From NCBI RefSeq assembly GCF_900176465.1, contig NZ_FWXR01000015.1, positions 1 to 64,000 on the forward strand: a DNA stretch of 64,000 nt, in the 5' to 3' direction. The notes below the pieces were generated by a model. It was not told where the DNA came from, searched no databases, and saw only the letters and a list, made by a program, of their open reading frames with translations. A program made the position numbers and the translations under genes. Below are positions 42,798-52,617 of this stretch, in pieces. The DNA is from Fulvimarina manganoxydans. Lineage in GTDB: Bacteria > Pseudomonadota > Alphaproteobacteria > Rhizobiales > Rhizobiaceae. Positions within the stretch are counted from its first letter, which is position 1, and each line of letters opens with the position of its first letter.

Positions 42798-43425
42798 TGG
42801 GGCTCTGTCCTCTCGTCCTGGCGTCAAAAGATGCTGCACCGAGCCTTCGCGGGCGGGAGGCGCCGAGGCGTTGCCGGGCTGTCCGCCGCCGGGCGGGAGG
42901 GGGCCTTGAGGACGCTGAGGACCTCAGCGGCTCCGACCGACCGGCTTCCATCCGAGGGCGGCACCGCAATCGGCTTGGGGATGGCGGCTCGGGGCTGGAT
43001 GTCGACGACATGCACCGCACCGTCATGCTTAATGTCTCGTTAATCTCTAAAGAGAACCCATAGTCCACGTGCGGTTTATTCTCAACGAATTTTTAAAATG
43101 AGCAGATGTCGCGTAGATGGATGGTAAATCGCAGGGTAAAATTGAAATAAAATTGTCGACGATTTCCATCGAAGATCTTCGCCGAATGCAGGCGAGGATT
43201 CGCCGTCTTTCACGCGACGTTAACCATGAGATGCGAGCTTCAGGCCCTGGCGGGTCCGTGGACGGAAAGCCGCCGAAGCGGACGGGTATCGAGGCCGCGT
43301 GGCTTCAGTTCAAAGGTGCGGATGGGCAGCATGACGCATGGATTTGGTCGAGTGCCTTGGACCGACCGGCGCGGCTTTGCCGGACTTTGCTCGGGATCTG
43401 CCGCCGCTATCCGATGGGGACGCGC
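42798..43425. promoter_or_regulatory. Divergent region between monooxygenase operon and HlyD gene
   Basis: About 630 bases with an AT-rich centre (43025-43170) that probably holds both promoters. The frame of the HlyD-like gene stays open back to an ATG at 43117, and the 103 extra codons read as a basic helical segment followed by low-complexity sequence. I cannot exclude that they are translated, but they do not resemble a membrane fusion protein. No other gene is evident. Confidence 0.4.
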
Positions 43426-44778
43426 ATGAGTGCGAAGCAAAAGGCGGTCGCCACAAGGCAGCTCGCCGCCGTGGCCGCGACGGCCATCGCTCTGGCGGTT
43501 TTCGACCATGACGGTGTCGCGGGATTGCGCCTCGATCGGCTGACGACAGGCTCGATCCTCGATCGCTCGCCGGCCGGCGGCATTCTCCTTGCGCAACTCG
43601 ATGAGGGTCAGCAGCCGCGGGGCAGCGGCTTCGTGGCGGGACTGGGGGTGGTCGAGCCGGAATCGGGGGCCATTGATCTCTCACCGGGTATTCCCGGCGT
43701 TCTCTCCATGGTTTCGGTCAAGGAGGCCGACAGGGTCAAACGCGGCCAACTGGTCGCCTCCCTGAAGAACGACGATCTAAAGGCCCGCGTTGCCCAAGCG
43801 GAAGCGACGCTGCGGATCAAGGCCGCCCAGCGCGCCATGATTGAAAAAGGCCCGCGAAACGAAGAGGTTCGTCAGGCCGAGGCACGACTGCGGCTGGAAC
43901 TGGGCAATCTCGCCCTTGCCGAGGAACAATATCGGCGCCGACAAGCGCTTGTCGGTCAGGGCGCGGTCTCGCGGGAAGCGTTCAACGAGGCCGAAACCGC
44001 GCTGAAGGCGGGCCGCGAGAGGCGGGCCGACGCCGAGGAGGCGCTGGCGATTCTCACTGAGGGATCGCGCCCAGAAGAGATCGAGGCGGCGCGCGGCGAG
44101 GAAGCGCTCGCCAAGAGCCAGCTCGACGAGGCACGAGCCGCGCTCGAATTGTCGGAAGTGCGCGCGACCGTCGACGGGGTGGTGCTGCGCGTCTATCGCG
44201 AGCCGGGCGAGGCGATCACCGCCCAGATCGAGACCCCGGTTTTGCAGATCGCCGACACCTCCCGTCTCGTGGTGCGCACCCAGGTGGACGAGACCCAATT
44301 CTCCAACGTCGCCGTCGGGCAGAGCGCGACGATCACGGCGGCCGCTCTTGGCGGGCGCACGCTCACCGGCACGGTTCTGCGCATCAGCCCGCGCCTCGGC
44401 GCCAAGGTGATCACGGCCGACGATCCGGCCGAATTGCGCGATACGCGTGTCCTCGATGTCATCGTCAGCCTGCCTGAAGGCGTTAAGCTGCCGATCAATC
44501 TGCGGGTCGACGTGATGATCGACATCGGGAGCATACCACGCAGCGAGGAGGACTCGAGCGAGGTGTCCGAGGTGATCGAAAGCGCTCCGGCGATCGAGAC
44601 CATCGCGATGTCGCTGCGTCAGACGACGCAAGGCGAGAGCCTGCCCGATCTCGATCCGCTTCTCATCGGCTCGGTCGAGAGTGCGGCCTCTCATGACGAT
44701 CGGCACCCAAGGGGGCATCACCATAGCGATGGCCTGCAAGACCCCTATGCCGATCTCATGCTTCTCTTGAAGCCCTGA
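43426..44778 (+). CDS. HlyD/DevB-family membrane fusion protein
   Basis: A 450-residue adaptor. An N-terminal membrane anchor (TRQLAAVAATAIALAVF) is followed by a biotinyl-lipoyl-like half (VKEADRVKRGQLVASL), a long alpha-hairpin (residues about 125-240, rich in Ala/Glu/Arg), the second lipoyl half (VDGVVLRVYREPGEAI) and a beta-barrel domain. A His-rich tail (HPRGHHHSDG) is unusual. It probably bridges the DevC/DevA pump to the NodT-like channel, although its gene is 6 kb away. The start at 43426 has GGGGA at good spacing. Confidence 0.85.
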   Translation: MSAKQKAVATRQLAAVAATAIALAVFDHDGVAGLRLDRLTTGSILDRSPAGGILLAQLDEGQQPRGSGFVAGLGVVEPESGAIDLSPGIPGVLSMVSVKEADRVKRGQLVASLKNDDLKARVAQAEATLRIKAAQRAMIEKGPRNEEVRQAEARLRLELGNLALAEEQYRRRQALVGQGAVSREAFNEAETALKAGRERRADAEEALAILTEGSRPEEIEAARGEEALAKSQLDEARAALELSEVRATVDGVVLRVYREPGEAITAQIETPVLQIADTSRLVVRTQVDETQFSNVAVGQSATITAAALGGRTLTGTVLRISPRLGAKVITADDPAELRDTRVLDVIVSLPEGVKLPINLRVDVMIDIGSIPRSEEDSSEVSEVIESAPAIETIAMSLRQTTQGESLPDLDPLLIGSVESAASHDDRHPRGHHHSDGLQDPYADLMLLLKP

Positions 44779-44805
44779 CGGATTGTCTTGCCGCCGCCGC
44801 CGCGA

Positions 44806-44988
44806 TCAGCGAGTTTTCACGCAGACCGCCTGGCGTTCGACGTTGAGCGCCTGCCCCCCGATCGTCTTGGCCGCCGCTTCGCAGAGTTCGACGGTCTCGA
44901 AACCCGCGATGCTGGCCGTATCGATGGCCTCGATCCGTTCCTGCGGCCCGGCTGCATAGATGATGCTGGTGACGATCAGCGTGAACAC
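44806..44988 (-). CDS. Small exported or membrane-associated protein (unknown)
   Basis: A 60-residue protein starting at GTG with AAGGA close upstream. The first 15 residues are hydrophobic (FTLIVTSIIYAAG). The rest has a pattern common in small alphaproteobacterial proteins, FETVELCEAAAKTIGG...AVCVKTR, with two cysteines that could form a disulfide. No function is known to me. It stands alone between the HlyD gene, which converges on it, and mutM, which is transcribed the same way. Confidence 0.6.
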   Translation of the reverse strand: MFTLIVTSIIYAAGPQERIEAIDTASIAGFETVELCEAAAKTIGGQALNVERQAVCVKTR

Positions 44989-45122
44989 GATCCTTCAAAG
45001 CCCCTCATGATTGGCGATCGAGGCGTTATAGCCACCGGAATTTCGCTGATCCAGATGAAGGGACTGCCGAGCAACATCGCTGACGCTCGCGGTCGGACAT
45101 TCCGCTCGGTGGGGACAAAGGC

Positions 45123-46016
45123 TCAGCGTTGACAGAGGGGGCAGAAGAAGGTCGAGCGACCCGACTGGACGATGCGCTTGACGACGCCGCGACAGGATGG
45201 CCGCAGGCAGGGCTCGTCCTCCCGGCCATAGACGGCGAAGCTATGCTGGAAATAGCCGAGATCGCCATCGACTTGGCGATGGTCGCGCAAGGTGGAGCCG
45301 CCGGCCTTGATCGCATCGGCGATCGTCTCGCGAATGTGGCTTGCGAGTTCGTCCAGCCGGCGCGTCGGGCCACCCGCCTTGTTCACAAGCGTTCCGGCAG
45401 AGCGGCGCGGTGATAGGCGCGCCCGCCACAGGGCCTCGCAGACATAGATATTGCCGAGCCCGGCTATCACCGATTGGTCGAGCAGCACCGCCTTCAAGGG
45501 GGCAGCACGCCCGGCGAAACGCGGCGCCAGAGACGCCCCCGACAGGGCATTGCCCGTCGGCTCGATGCCGAGGGCGCGAAAATGGGGATGATCGGCAAGC
45601 CCCACCCGCTCGATTAATGTCATATAGCCGAAGCGGCGCGGATCATTGAAGACGACCGATGCACCTGGCCGGTCCGGATGACGCAAGTCGAAGCGCACGT
45701 GATCGTGCAGCCGGTTTTCGCTGCGCGGATAGAGAAACTCGCCGGGCACCTCGCTTGCCCCATCGGCTTCGATGCGGAACGAACCCGACATGCCGAGATG
45801 CATGGCGAGGACGAGGCCGGCCGAGGTTTCGGCGAGAAGATATTTTGCGCGCCGGCTCAAGGCTTCGATCCGCGTTCCCTCCAGGCGCTCGGCCAATCTT
45901 TCGGGCAAGGGAAAGCGCAGATCCGGCCGGTTCGCGGTGACGCGCTGAAACACCGCGCCCTCCATCACCGGCAAAAGCCCGCGCCGAACCGTCTCAACCT
46001 CTGGCAATTCGGGCAT
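45123..46016 (-). CDS. mutM: Formamidopyrimidine-DNA glycosylase
   Basis: A 297-residue base-excision repair enzyme that removes 8-oxoguanine and cuts the abasic site. The catalytic N terminus PELPEVE begins right after Met. The beta-lyase lysine lies in RRAKYL, the helix-two-turn-helix in [16 protein letters not shown], and the C-terminal zinc finger has its four cysteines (CLRPSC and CPLC). Divergent from ubiE with a 189-base gap, an order common in Rhizobiales. Confidence 0.97.
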   Translation of the reverse strand: MPELPEVETVRRGLLPVMEGAVFQRVTANRPDLRFPLPERLAERLEGTRIEALSRRAKYLLAETSAGLVLAMHLGMSGSFRIEADGASEVPGEFLYPRSENRLHDHVRFDLRHPDRPGASVVFNDPRRFGYMTLIERVGLADHPHFRALGIEPTGNALSGASLAPRFAGRAAPLKAVLLDQSVIAGLGNIYVCEALWRARLSPRRSAGTLVNKAGGPTRRLDELASHIRETIADAIKAGGSTLRDHRQVDGDLGYFQHSFAVYGREDEPCLRPSCRGVVKRIVQSGRSTFFCPLCQR

Positions 46017-46205
46017 GGTCGTTTAAGTCCTCATTTCGCAGCGCGATCGGCCTTCGCGCCGTATCGGGTTCTGATGCGCTTGCCCATGCGGCGATCGGAC
46101 AGCTAGACCCGCCATACGAATGGCGTCACGCAAGATAAGCGTCGTCGCGTTCGAATGCCCATATCGTCATCGGGCCGGATGCAAACAATTACGGGGTGCC
46201 GCTCA

Positions 46206-46985
46206 ATGTCCGACAGCCGCGCGAGAGATGCGGATGCGATGGAGACCAGCTACGGCTTCGATACGGTCTCCGGGCGCGAGGAGAAGCAGGGCCGCGTCAA
46301 CGAGGTCTTCCATCGGGTCGCCAAGCGCTACGACATCATGAACGATCTGATGTCGGGCGGTCTGCACAGGGCCTGGAAGGATGCGATGGTCGCCTGGCTC
46401 GCACCCGCCCATCGCCCGTCCTACCGCTTCGTGGACGTCGCCGGCGGCACGGGCGACGTCGCCTTCCGCATCGTCGAGGCGACGCGTCGGCGCGCGACGG
46501 GGACGGTGGTCGACATCAACGCCTCGATGCTCGGCGTCGGCGCCGAGCGGGCGATCAAGCGCGGCCTTTCGGACAATCTGCGTTTTCTGGAGGGCAATGC
46601 CGAGGCGCTCGACCTGCCTGGCAACGCCTATGACGCCTATACGATCGCCTTCGGCATCCGCAATGTGCCGCGCATCCAGACGGCGCTGGAGGAAGCCTTC
46701 CGCGTCTTGAAGCCGGGCGGGCGCTTCCTGTGCCTGGAATTTTCCGAGGTCGACGTTCCGGGGCTCGACGCGCTTTACGACGCGTGGTCGTTCCGCGGTA
46801 TTCCGGCCATCGGCGAGCGCGTCGCCAAGGACCGCGAATCCTACGAATATCTGGTGGAATCGATCCGGCGCTTCCCCAACCAGCGCAATTTCGCCGCCGC
46901 GATCGAGAGGGCCGGCTTCGAGCGCGTCACCTATCGCAATCTGACCGGCGGCATCGCGGCCATCCATTCGGGCTGGAAGCTTTGA
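46206..46985 (+). CDS. ubiE: Ubiquinone/menaquinone C-methyltransferase UbiE
   Basis: A 259-residue SAM-dependent methyltransferase that methylates the benzoquinol ring in ubiquinone synthesis. Family signatures are [15 protein letters not shown], the SAM loop [10 protein letters not shown] and [10 protein letters not shown], and the C-terminal [15 protein letters not shown] 46206 is chosen, since it gives the usual family length, and the ATG at 46239 is possible. It is followed after 65 bases by ubiB. Confidence 0.96.
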   Translation: MSDSRARDADAMETSYGFDTVSGREEKQGRVNEVFHRVAKRYDIMNDLMSGGLHRAWKDAMVAWLAPAHRPSYRFVDVAGGTGDVAFRIVEATRRRATGTVVDINASMLGVGAERAIKRGLSDNLRFLEGNAEALDLPGNAYDAYTIAFGIRNVPRIQTALEEAFRVLKPGGRFLCLEFSEVDVPGLDALYDAWSFRGIPAIGERVAKDRESYEYLVESIRRFPNQRNFAAAIERAGFERVTYRNLTGGIAAIHSGWKL

Positions 46986-47050
46986 AGGCCATGAGACTTT
47001 CGACGATCGCAATGCCGGTGGGCGCCCGGGCGATGTGGGGCTGACGGATC

Positions 47051-48637
47051 GTGGCCAATCCCATTTCCGGTACGCTCGCCCTAATTCGCGCGGCCTTTGT
47101 GCTGGCCCGCGAAGGCGTGGTCGGATCCTTTCCCGCCGAAGGTCTGCCGCCCGGCCCGATGCTCGCCTATCGCTTCGCGCGGCTTCTGGAGCGGCGGTCC
47201 GCTTCCAAGCGGGAGCGTTCGGACAATCTTTCGCGCGCCTTCAACCGGCTCGGCCCATCCTATGTGAAGCTCGGCCAGTTTCTGGCGACCCGGCCCGATA
47301 TCGTTGGGACTGGCGTTGCGACGGAACTCGGTCTTCTCCAGGACAAGGTGCCGCCCTTTCCGACCGAACTCGCCATTTCCGAGATCGAGGTCACGCTCGG
47401 GCGCAAGATCGACGAGCTCTTCATCGAGTTGGGCGATGTCGTCGGCGCGGCCTCGATCGCCCAGGTCTACAAGGCCCGTATCCGCAATGACGACGGCACC
47501 GAGCGCTTTGCCGCCGTCAAGGTGATCCGGCCGAATGTGCGCGCCCAATTCCGCCGCGAACTCGACGCCTTTGCCTTCATCGCCAAGTTTCTGGAACGCT
47601 TCTTCGTCTCGGCGAGGCGCCTGCGCCCCGTCGCCATCGTCGAGACCCTGACCCAGTCGACCCGCATCGAGATGGATCTCAGGCTGGAGGCGGCGGCCTC
47701 CTCGGAAATGGCGGAGAATCTCGCCGACGACTCCGGCTTTCGCGTGCCGCGCATCGACTGGGAGCGCACCGGCCGCGACGTCGTGACGATGGAGTGGATC
47801 GACGGCATCAAGATGGCCGATGTGAAGGCGATCGAGGCGGCTGGCCACGACACCAAGAAGCTCGCCGTCACCGTCGTCCAGTCGTTTTTGCGCCAGGCGA
47901 TGCGCGACGGCTTCTTCCATGCCGACATGCATCAGGGAAACCTGTTCGTTGCGGCGAATGGCGATGTGGTGGCCGTCGATCTCGGGATCGTCGGGCGCCT
48001 GTCGGCCGATTCCAAACGGTTCCTGGCTGAAATCCTCTATGGTTTTATCCGGCGTGACTATCGCCGCGTCGCCGAACTCCATTTCGAGGCCGGCTATGTG
48101 CCGCGCAATCAGGACGTTGCGAGCTTTGCCCAGGCGCTGCGGGCGATCGGCGAGCCGATATACGGCCAGCCGGCCGAGACCATCTCCATGGGGCATCTGC
48201 TCTCGCTGCTCTTCGAGGTCACCGAGCTCTTCCACATGGAGGCGCGTCCCGAGCTGGTGCTTCTTCAGAAGACGATGGTCGTCGTCGAAGGCGTTGCCCG
48301 CTCATTCGATCCGAAGTTCAATATGTGGGTGGCCGCCGAGCCGGTGGTCTCGGACTATATCCTCAACGAGCTCGGGCCGGCCGCCAAATTGCGCGAGGCC
48401 CGCGACGGGGCACAGGCTGCACTGAGGCTTTTGAGACGCGTGCCCGATCTCGCGCATGGGCTCGAAGTTCTGTCCATCCAGCTGCCCGATCTTATCGAAA
48501 ACGGCATCAGGCTGAACGACGACACCTTGAAGGATCTCGCCACCGAAAAACGCGCATCGATCATGTCCGGCCGTCTCGCCCAATGGATCATCGCGATCTC
48601 ACTGGTCTCGATCGCGATTTCATTGGCATTTGGGTGA
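47051..48637 (+). CDS. ubiB: Ubiquinone biosynthesis regulatory kinase-like protein UbiB
   Basis: A 528-residue ABC1/UbiB atypical kinase starting at GTG. It carries the KxGQ motif (VKLGQFLATRPDI), the A-rich loop, the ATP lysine in AAVKVIRP, the catalytic HADMHQGN and the metal-binding VDLGIVGRL. The C terminus has hydrophobic helices (IIAISLVSIAISLAF) that anchor it to the membrane. It supports ubiquinone assembly and is cotranscribed with ubiE. The coaBC and dut genes that often follow in this order are absent. Confidence 0.95.
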   Translation: MANPISGTLALIRAAFVLAREGVVGSFPAEGLPPGPMLAYRFARLLERRSASKRERSDNLSRAFNRLGPSYVKLGQFLATRPDIVGTGVATELGLLQDKVPPFPTELAISEIEVTLGRKIDELFIELGDVVGAASIAQVYKARIRNDDGTERFAAVKVIRPNVRAQFRRELDAFAFIAKFLERFFVSARRLRPVAIVETLTQSTRIEMDLRLEAAASSEMAENLADDSGFRVPRIDWERTGRDVVTMEWIDGIKMADVKAIEAAGHDTKKLAVTVVQSFLRQAMRDGFFHADMHQGNLFVAANGDVVAVDLGIVGRLSADSKRFLAEILYGFIRRDYRRVAELHFEAGYVPRNQDVASFAQALRAIGEPIYGQPAETISMGHLLSLLFEVTELFHMEARPELVLLQKTMVVVEGVARSFDPKFNMWVAAEPVVSDYILNELGPAAKLREARDGAQAALRLLRRVPDLAHGLEVLSIQLPDLIENGIRLNDDTLKDLATEKRASIMSGRLAQWIIAISLVSIAISLAFG

Positions 48638-48826
48638 TCGTATAGTGCTGGAGACATTCCGAGCCGCCGTTCAATGGCAGATAGCGCTTCTTTTGACGTA
48701 GGCTTCGAAGAAGAATCAGCGACGCCACTCCTTGTCACCAACCCGATATGATGCGATTCTTCGCCGAGCCGGCTGGCAATTGTCTTCGTCGACGGCGCCG
48801 GATTTTCTCTCTGTGAGGGTTGCATC

Positions 48827-49198
48827 ATGCGCGCTTTCTTCGGCCTCGCCACGGGCCTTTGCCTCGTCGCGTCGACCTATGTCATCCAGGCGGCGGAGAT
48901 CGGCGGGCGCTATGACGTTGTGGGGAGCAATCCTAGCAATCAGGGTCAGTATCGCGGCGAGGTCGTAATCGAGCCGCAAGGCGAAACCTACCGGATCACC
49001 TGGACCATAGGCTCCGATCGCACCGAAGGGACGGGGATTTTCCGCGACGGGCGTTTGGCGGTCGTCTATCAGCCGGACAATGCGCGGCCGGGCGTCGCAT
49101 TTTATGATCTGCGGGGCGACGGATCTCTGTCCGGCACCTGGGTCGTCCATGGCGGCGCCAAGCTTGGCGCCGAAGTCTGGCAGAAGCCTGGCGCCTGA
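48827..49198 (+). CDS. Secreted small beta-rich protein (unknown function)
   Basis: A 123-residue protein with a clear signal peptide (MRAFFGLATGLCLVAS...QAAE, cleavage near residue 22). The mature part alternates short beta strands with Gly-rich turns (YDVVGSNPSNQGQYRGEVVIE, YRITWTIGS, LSGTWVVHGG), suggesting a small beta barrel or sandwich in the periplasm. GAGGG lies upstream at good spacing. I do not recognise a named family. Confidence 0.75.
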   Translation: MRAFFGLATGLCLVASTYVIQAAEIGGRYDVVGSNPSNQGQYRGEVVIEPQGETYRITWTIGSDRTEGTGIFRDGRLAVVYQPDNARPGVAFYDLRGDGSLSGTWVVHGGAKLGAEVWQKPGA

Positions 49199-49306
49199 GG
49201 CCTCGGCGGCGCATAAAGCTGCCGGCCCGCGTCGACAGAAAAGGCGCCGCCCGAGGGGCGACGCTCCATTTCATTCCCACCATCCCGATCGAGAAGCCCC
49301 TTTCTC

Positions 49307-50458
49307 TCAGCTGGCGTCCTCTTGCGGGGTCAGCTTCAGAAGCCGGCCGCCGTCGCCATCCTCCAGAAGCCAGAGCGCGCCATCGGGGCCCTGTTCGACC
49401 TCGCGAATGCGTTCCCCCATATCGAAGCGTTCGGTCTCGGCGCCGAGTGTGCCGTCTTCCTGCTCGCCGAAGCCGACGCGGATCAGCGCCTTGCTCGACA
49501 GGCCGCCGATGAAGCCGTCGCCCTGCCATTCGGGGAACATCTCGCCGTCATAGATGACGAAGCCGGCCGGTGAAATCACAGGATTCCAGGACACTTCAGG
49601 CTTCTTGAAGCTGTCATTGGTGTCGTGGTCGGGGATCTGCGATCCGCTGTAATTGTCGCCATTGGAGACGACCGGCCATCCATAATTCTCGCCGGCGACG
49701 ATGCGATTGAGTTCGTCGCCGCCACGCGGTCCCATTTCATGGGCCCAGAGCTGCCCGTCGCCGTCAAAGGCGATGCCGAGCATGTTGCGATGGCCGACCG
49801 ACCAGAACTGGCGAGCGAGATCGCCCTGGTCCTGGAACGGATTGTCGTCCGGCACGCTCCCGTCGTCATTGAGACGGATGATCTTGCCGAGATTGGTGTC
49901 CATGTCCTGCGCCGGCGTCTGCTCCTGATGCTCGCCGGAGGTGACGAACATCATGCCGTCCGGTGAAAAGACGATGCGGTGGCTGTAATGCTTCTGGCTG
50001 TCGACCTTGGGCGCCTGGCGCCAGATGACATTGACATCGCGAAGGGCCGGGCTGTCGCCGGACAGATCGAGCGTGCCGCGGGCGAGCGCCGCCCCATAGC
50101 CGCCTTCGCCCTCTTCGGCATAGGACAGATAGACCATGTCGTTCTCGGCAAAGTCGGGATGGAGTACCACGTCGCCGAGACCGCCCTGGCCGCCATAGGC
50201 GACAGCGGGCACGCCGGACACCTCAGTCTTCTCGCCGCCTTGCGTGACATGCAGAAGCGTGCCGCCCTTTTCGGTGACGAGCATGGTGCCGTCCGGCAGG
50301 AAGGTCATGGCCCAGGGTTCGTCGAATTCGGTGACCGGCGTGACCGAGACGGCCTGGTCGCCGCCATTGATGGTGAAGCCCTCCTGGGCAAGCGCGGTGG
50401 TGGAGAGAAGAACCGCGCCGATGAAGGGCGCGGCGATGGTCGGGGTGATCTTCGTCAT
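49307..50458 (-). CDS. Periplasmic PQQ-dependent aldose dehydrogenase (YliI type)
   Basis: A 383-residue six-bladed beta-propeller dehydrogenase of the soluble glucose/aldose dehydrogenase family. A signal peptide ends in STTALAQ. Family motifs are [27 protein letters not shown] (catalytic His), [11 protein letters not shown] and [17 protein letters not shown]. It oxidises aldoses using PQQ in the periplasm. The start at 50458 has GAGG eight bases upstream, which also gives the best signal peptide. No PQQ biosynthesis genes are in the window. Confidence 0.9.
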   Translation of the reverse strand: MTKITPTIAAPFIGAVLLSTTALAQEGFTINGGDQAVSVTPVTEFDEPWAMTFLPDGTMLVTEKGGTLLHVTQGGEKTEVSGVPAVAYGGQGGLGDVVLHPDFAENDMVYLSYAEEGEGGYGAALARGTLDLSGDSPALRDVNVIWRQAPKVDSQKHYSHRIVFSPDGMMFVTSGEHQEQTPAQDMDTNLGKIIRLNDDGSVPDDNPFQDQGDLARQFWSVGHRNMLGIAFDGDGQLWAHEMGPRGGDELNRIVAGENYGWPVVSNGDNYSGSQIPDHDTNDSFKKPEVSWNPVISPAGFVIYDGEMFPEWQGDGFIGGLSSKALIRVGFGEQEDGTLGAETERFDMGERIREVEQGPDGALWLLEDGDGGRLLKLTPQEDAS

Positions 50459-50693
50459 GAAATGCCTCATCGGTGCATGTGTCGGATCGCGATTTGGCCC
50501 CGCGCTCGGCAGGCGGGGCGTTGTCGGCACTTTGCCATCGGCAAGTCCAACCGCCCGCCCGATGATGCGTGGGCACGCTATGACAACAAGGCCGAGCCGC
50601 GCTCGGCGTTCCTTCAATCCAGAATCACCCTGGCGTTATGGCAGCGGGAGCTGGCGCGCATCCGCGGGGAGCTATCTCACAGACTCCGATCGC

Positions 50694-51419
50694 TCAGAGG
50701 CTGCGCTGATTGACCCGCTCCGACAGCGCCTCGGCGCTTTCCACCCGTTCTGAATAGCGATCGGTCAGATAGGCCGAGCGGCCGCGCACCAAATAGGTAA
50801 ACTTGACGAGTTCCTCGCAGACATCGACGACCCGCGAATAATAGGCCGAGGGTTTCATGCGGCCGGCGTCGTCGAATTCCAGAAAGGCCTTGGGAACCGA
50901 GGACTGGTTGGGGATCGTCACCATCCGCATCCAGCGCCCTAGAATCCGCATCTGATTGACGGCGTTGAAGCTCTGCGAACCGCCGGAAACCTCCATGACG
51001 GCGAGCGTCTTGCCCTGGGTCGGGCGCTTGGCTCCGAGTGAAAGCGGTATCCAGTCGATCTGCGCCTTCATGATGCCGGTCATGGCACCATGGCGTTCGG
51101 GGCTGACCCAGACCATCCCTTCCGACCAGTCGGCCAGATCGCGCAATTCCTTCACCTTGGGGTGATCTGCCTCTGCCCCGTCCGGCAGCGGCAGATCGCG
51201 CGGGTCGAAGCTCTTCACCTCGCAGCCGAACCAGCGAAGCAGCCGGCCGGCCTCTTCCGACAGAAGGCGGGAATAGGAGCGTTCGCGGATCGAACCATAG
51301 AGAACGAGGATGCGGGGCGGATGGCGCGGATCGCCCGACCCCGCCAGCATCTCTCTGTCGATCGGATGGAGTTGGGGAGCGTCGATATTCGGCAGGTCCA
51401 AGGGCAGGGGATCGGTCAT
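50694..51419 (-). CDS. arsH: ArsH, NADPH-dependent organoarsenical oxidase/FMN reductase
   Basis: A 241-residue flavodoxin-fold protein of the ArsH family. The FMN-binding segment [20 protein letters not shown] and the [21 protein letters not shown] motif are diagnostic. ArsH oxidises trivalent organoarsenicals and protects against arsenic. Neither candidate start (51419 or 51470) has a strong ribosome site, and 51419 is nearer the usual length. It is the second gene after arsR. No arsB, acr3 or arsC gene is nearby. Confidence 0.93.
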   Translation of the reverse strand: MTDPLPLDLPNIDAPQLHPIDREMLAGSGDPRHPPRILVLYGSIRERSYSRLLSEEAGRLLRWFGCEVKSFDPRDLPLPDGAEADHPKVKELRDLADWSEGMVWVSPERHGAMTGIMKAQIDWIPLSLGAKRPTQGKTLAVMEVSGGSQSFNAVNQMRILGRWMRMVTIPNQSSVPKAFLEFDDAGRMKPSAYYSRVVDVCEELVKFTYLVRGRSAYLTDRYSERVESAEALSERVNQRSL

Positions 51420-51559
51420 GGGCAACTCGGGCAGGGTGGCATGGATGGTCTGGTGGGCGCGAAAGGCCATGTCGTCTGCGCCGAGCTTGACGAGAGCGTT
51501 GGAATGGCCGTCGCGCCGCTTGTCTCAAGGAGCGATGTCGCTGCGACGGGTTTCAAGGC

Positions 51560-51907
51560 TCACACGCAATCATCCGATGAGCAGAGCGCTGCCAAGGGCG
51601 CCAGTTCGCCGCAGATCTCCGGATTTCCGGAGCAGCAATCCTCGGTGAGAAACGCCAGAAGCCGGCGCATATCGTCATAGCTCGCCGCATAGAGGATCCG
51701 CCGTCCGTCCCGCCAGGAGCGCAGGAGGCCGGCCCGTTCGAGGCTCGCCAGATGAAAGCTCATCCGTGTCGGCGGCACCTGAAGATGGTCGGCGATCTCG
51801 CCCGACGCCATGCCGTTCGGTCCAGCGCGCACGAGAGTTCGGAAGGCCCGAAGTCGGTCGTTATGGGCGAGGGCGGCAAGCGCTGAAACGGCATTGTCAT
51901 CGGTCAT
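51560..51907 (-). CDS. arsR: ArsR-family metalloregulator
   Basis: A 115-residue winged-helix repressor (ALAHNDRLRAFRTLVRAGPNGMASGEIADHLQVPPTRMSFHLASLERAGLL). The C-terminal tail is cysteine-rich (CCSGNPEIC...LCSSDDC), which can bind As(III) at a C-terminal site as in some ArsR subtypes, because the canonical CxC near the recognition helix is absent. It precedes arsH and probably represses both genes. ATG 51907 gives the normal family length. Confidence 0.9.
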   Translation of the reverse strand: MTDDNAVSALAALAHNDRLRAFRTLVRAGPNGMASGEIADHLQVPPTRMSFHLASLERAGLLRSWRDGRRILYAASYDDMRRLLAFLTEDCCSGNPEICGELAPLAALCSSDDCV

Positions 51908-51917
51908 GACAAAACTA

Positions 51918-51933
51918 TACAATGATCCTTGTA
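51918..51933. promoter_or_regulatory. Candidate ArsR operator
   Basis: A short inverted repeat TACAA-TGATCC-TTGTA lies ten bases upstream of the arsR start. Winged-helix ArsR repressors bind such TACAA/TTGTA-like dyads over their own promoters. The assignment rests on position and symmetry only. Confidence 0.55.
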
Positions 51934-52354
51934 GGATGCAAGGAATACGCTTTTGGGACGGCCCCACAGGGGACCGAGCTGCCCACCACCCTTCTCGGCT
52001 TTCGATCGCCCTACGCATTTTGAGCGATCCGTGCGGCGGATCAATTGCTCAGCGACCGAATAAAGCGCGCGGTCCTCTATGTCCCGTGTCCGAGTCAGTT
52101 TATAATATAAGGATAGCAATCGATTGCATATGTAATCGTTTGAGGCATGGCGCGGCGAGAGTTCACCTGTTCCGCCGGGGCATGCCGCCGAACAAGCACT
52201 GGGAGAGCATTGGACTGAAATCGATATCCGTCCCTCTCGTCCGGTTTCCATCAACGCCTTTGCCCCGTGAACGAAAAAGGGTGGGAGCAAAGACGGCCCA
52301 TCGCCCATCCATGTGCGACCTGCATGAAGGGTGGTCTCGAACAAGGAAATGACG
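51934..52354. promoter_or_regulatory. Intergenic region with an 18-base palindrome
   Basis: No gene is visible in this 420-base gap between arsR and the DUF6894 gene. An AT-rich patch contains TATAATATAAGG (52101-52112), which could serve as a -10 element, followed by the near-palindrome CGATTGCATATGTAATCG (52121-52138, one mismatched pair). The palindrome could bind a regulator of the rightward small gene. Confidence 0.45.
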
Positions 52355-52615
52355 ATGCGCTATTACTTCGACGTCCGGATCGGGACGAACGAGGTATTGG
52401 ATGAACAGGGTAGCGACGGGCTTGATGTCGCCACGGTGCGGCGCCTTGCAATCGCATCGCTTCCCGTCATCGTGGCTGAGAACCTGCCGGTTGAGGACGA
52501 TCATTATGTCGCCGAGGTCAAAGTTCGCGACGAGACCAATCGGCCGGTCTTCGCCGCGACGCTGACGGTGGAATCCGGCTGGCTGACGCCGCCTCATCCG
52601 AACGGCCAGCACTAG
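52355..52615 (+). CDS. DUF6894-like small protein
   Basis: An 86-residue protein starting MRYYFDVRIG, with the acidic DEQGSDGLDVATVRRLAIASLP segment typical of the small DUF6894 family that is abundant in Rhizobiales. It has no known function. The start at 52355 is chosen because AAGGAA ends six bases upstream, while the ATG at 52349 abuts it. A second family member lies at 55815-56063. Confidence 0.75.
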   Translation: MRYYFDVRIGTNEVLDEQGSDGLDVATVRRLAIASLPVIVAENLPVEDDHYVAEVKVRDETNRPVFAATLTVESGWLTPPHPNGQH

Positions 52616-52617
52616 AG

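Noticed and set aside
43117-43425. N-terminal extension of the HlyD-like protein
   Set aside because: The frame is open, but the internal ATG at 43426 has a good ribosome site and gives the usual membrane anchor at the start. The extension resembles no adaptor sequence.
49199-49306. Hairpin between the secreted protein and sugar dehydrogenase genes
   Set aside because: A CGCC-rich stem can be drawn, but it has a mismatch and no T-run, so it is too weak to call a terminator.
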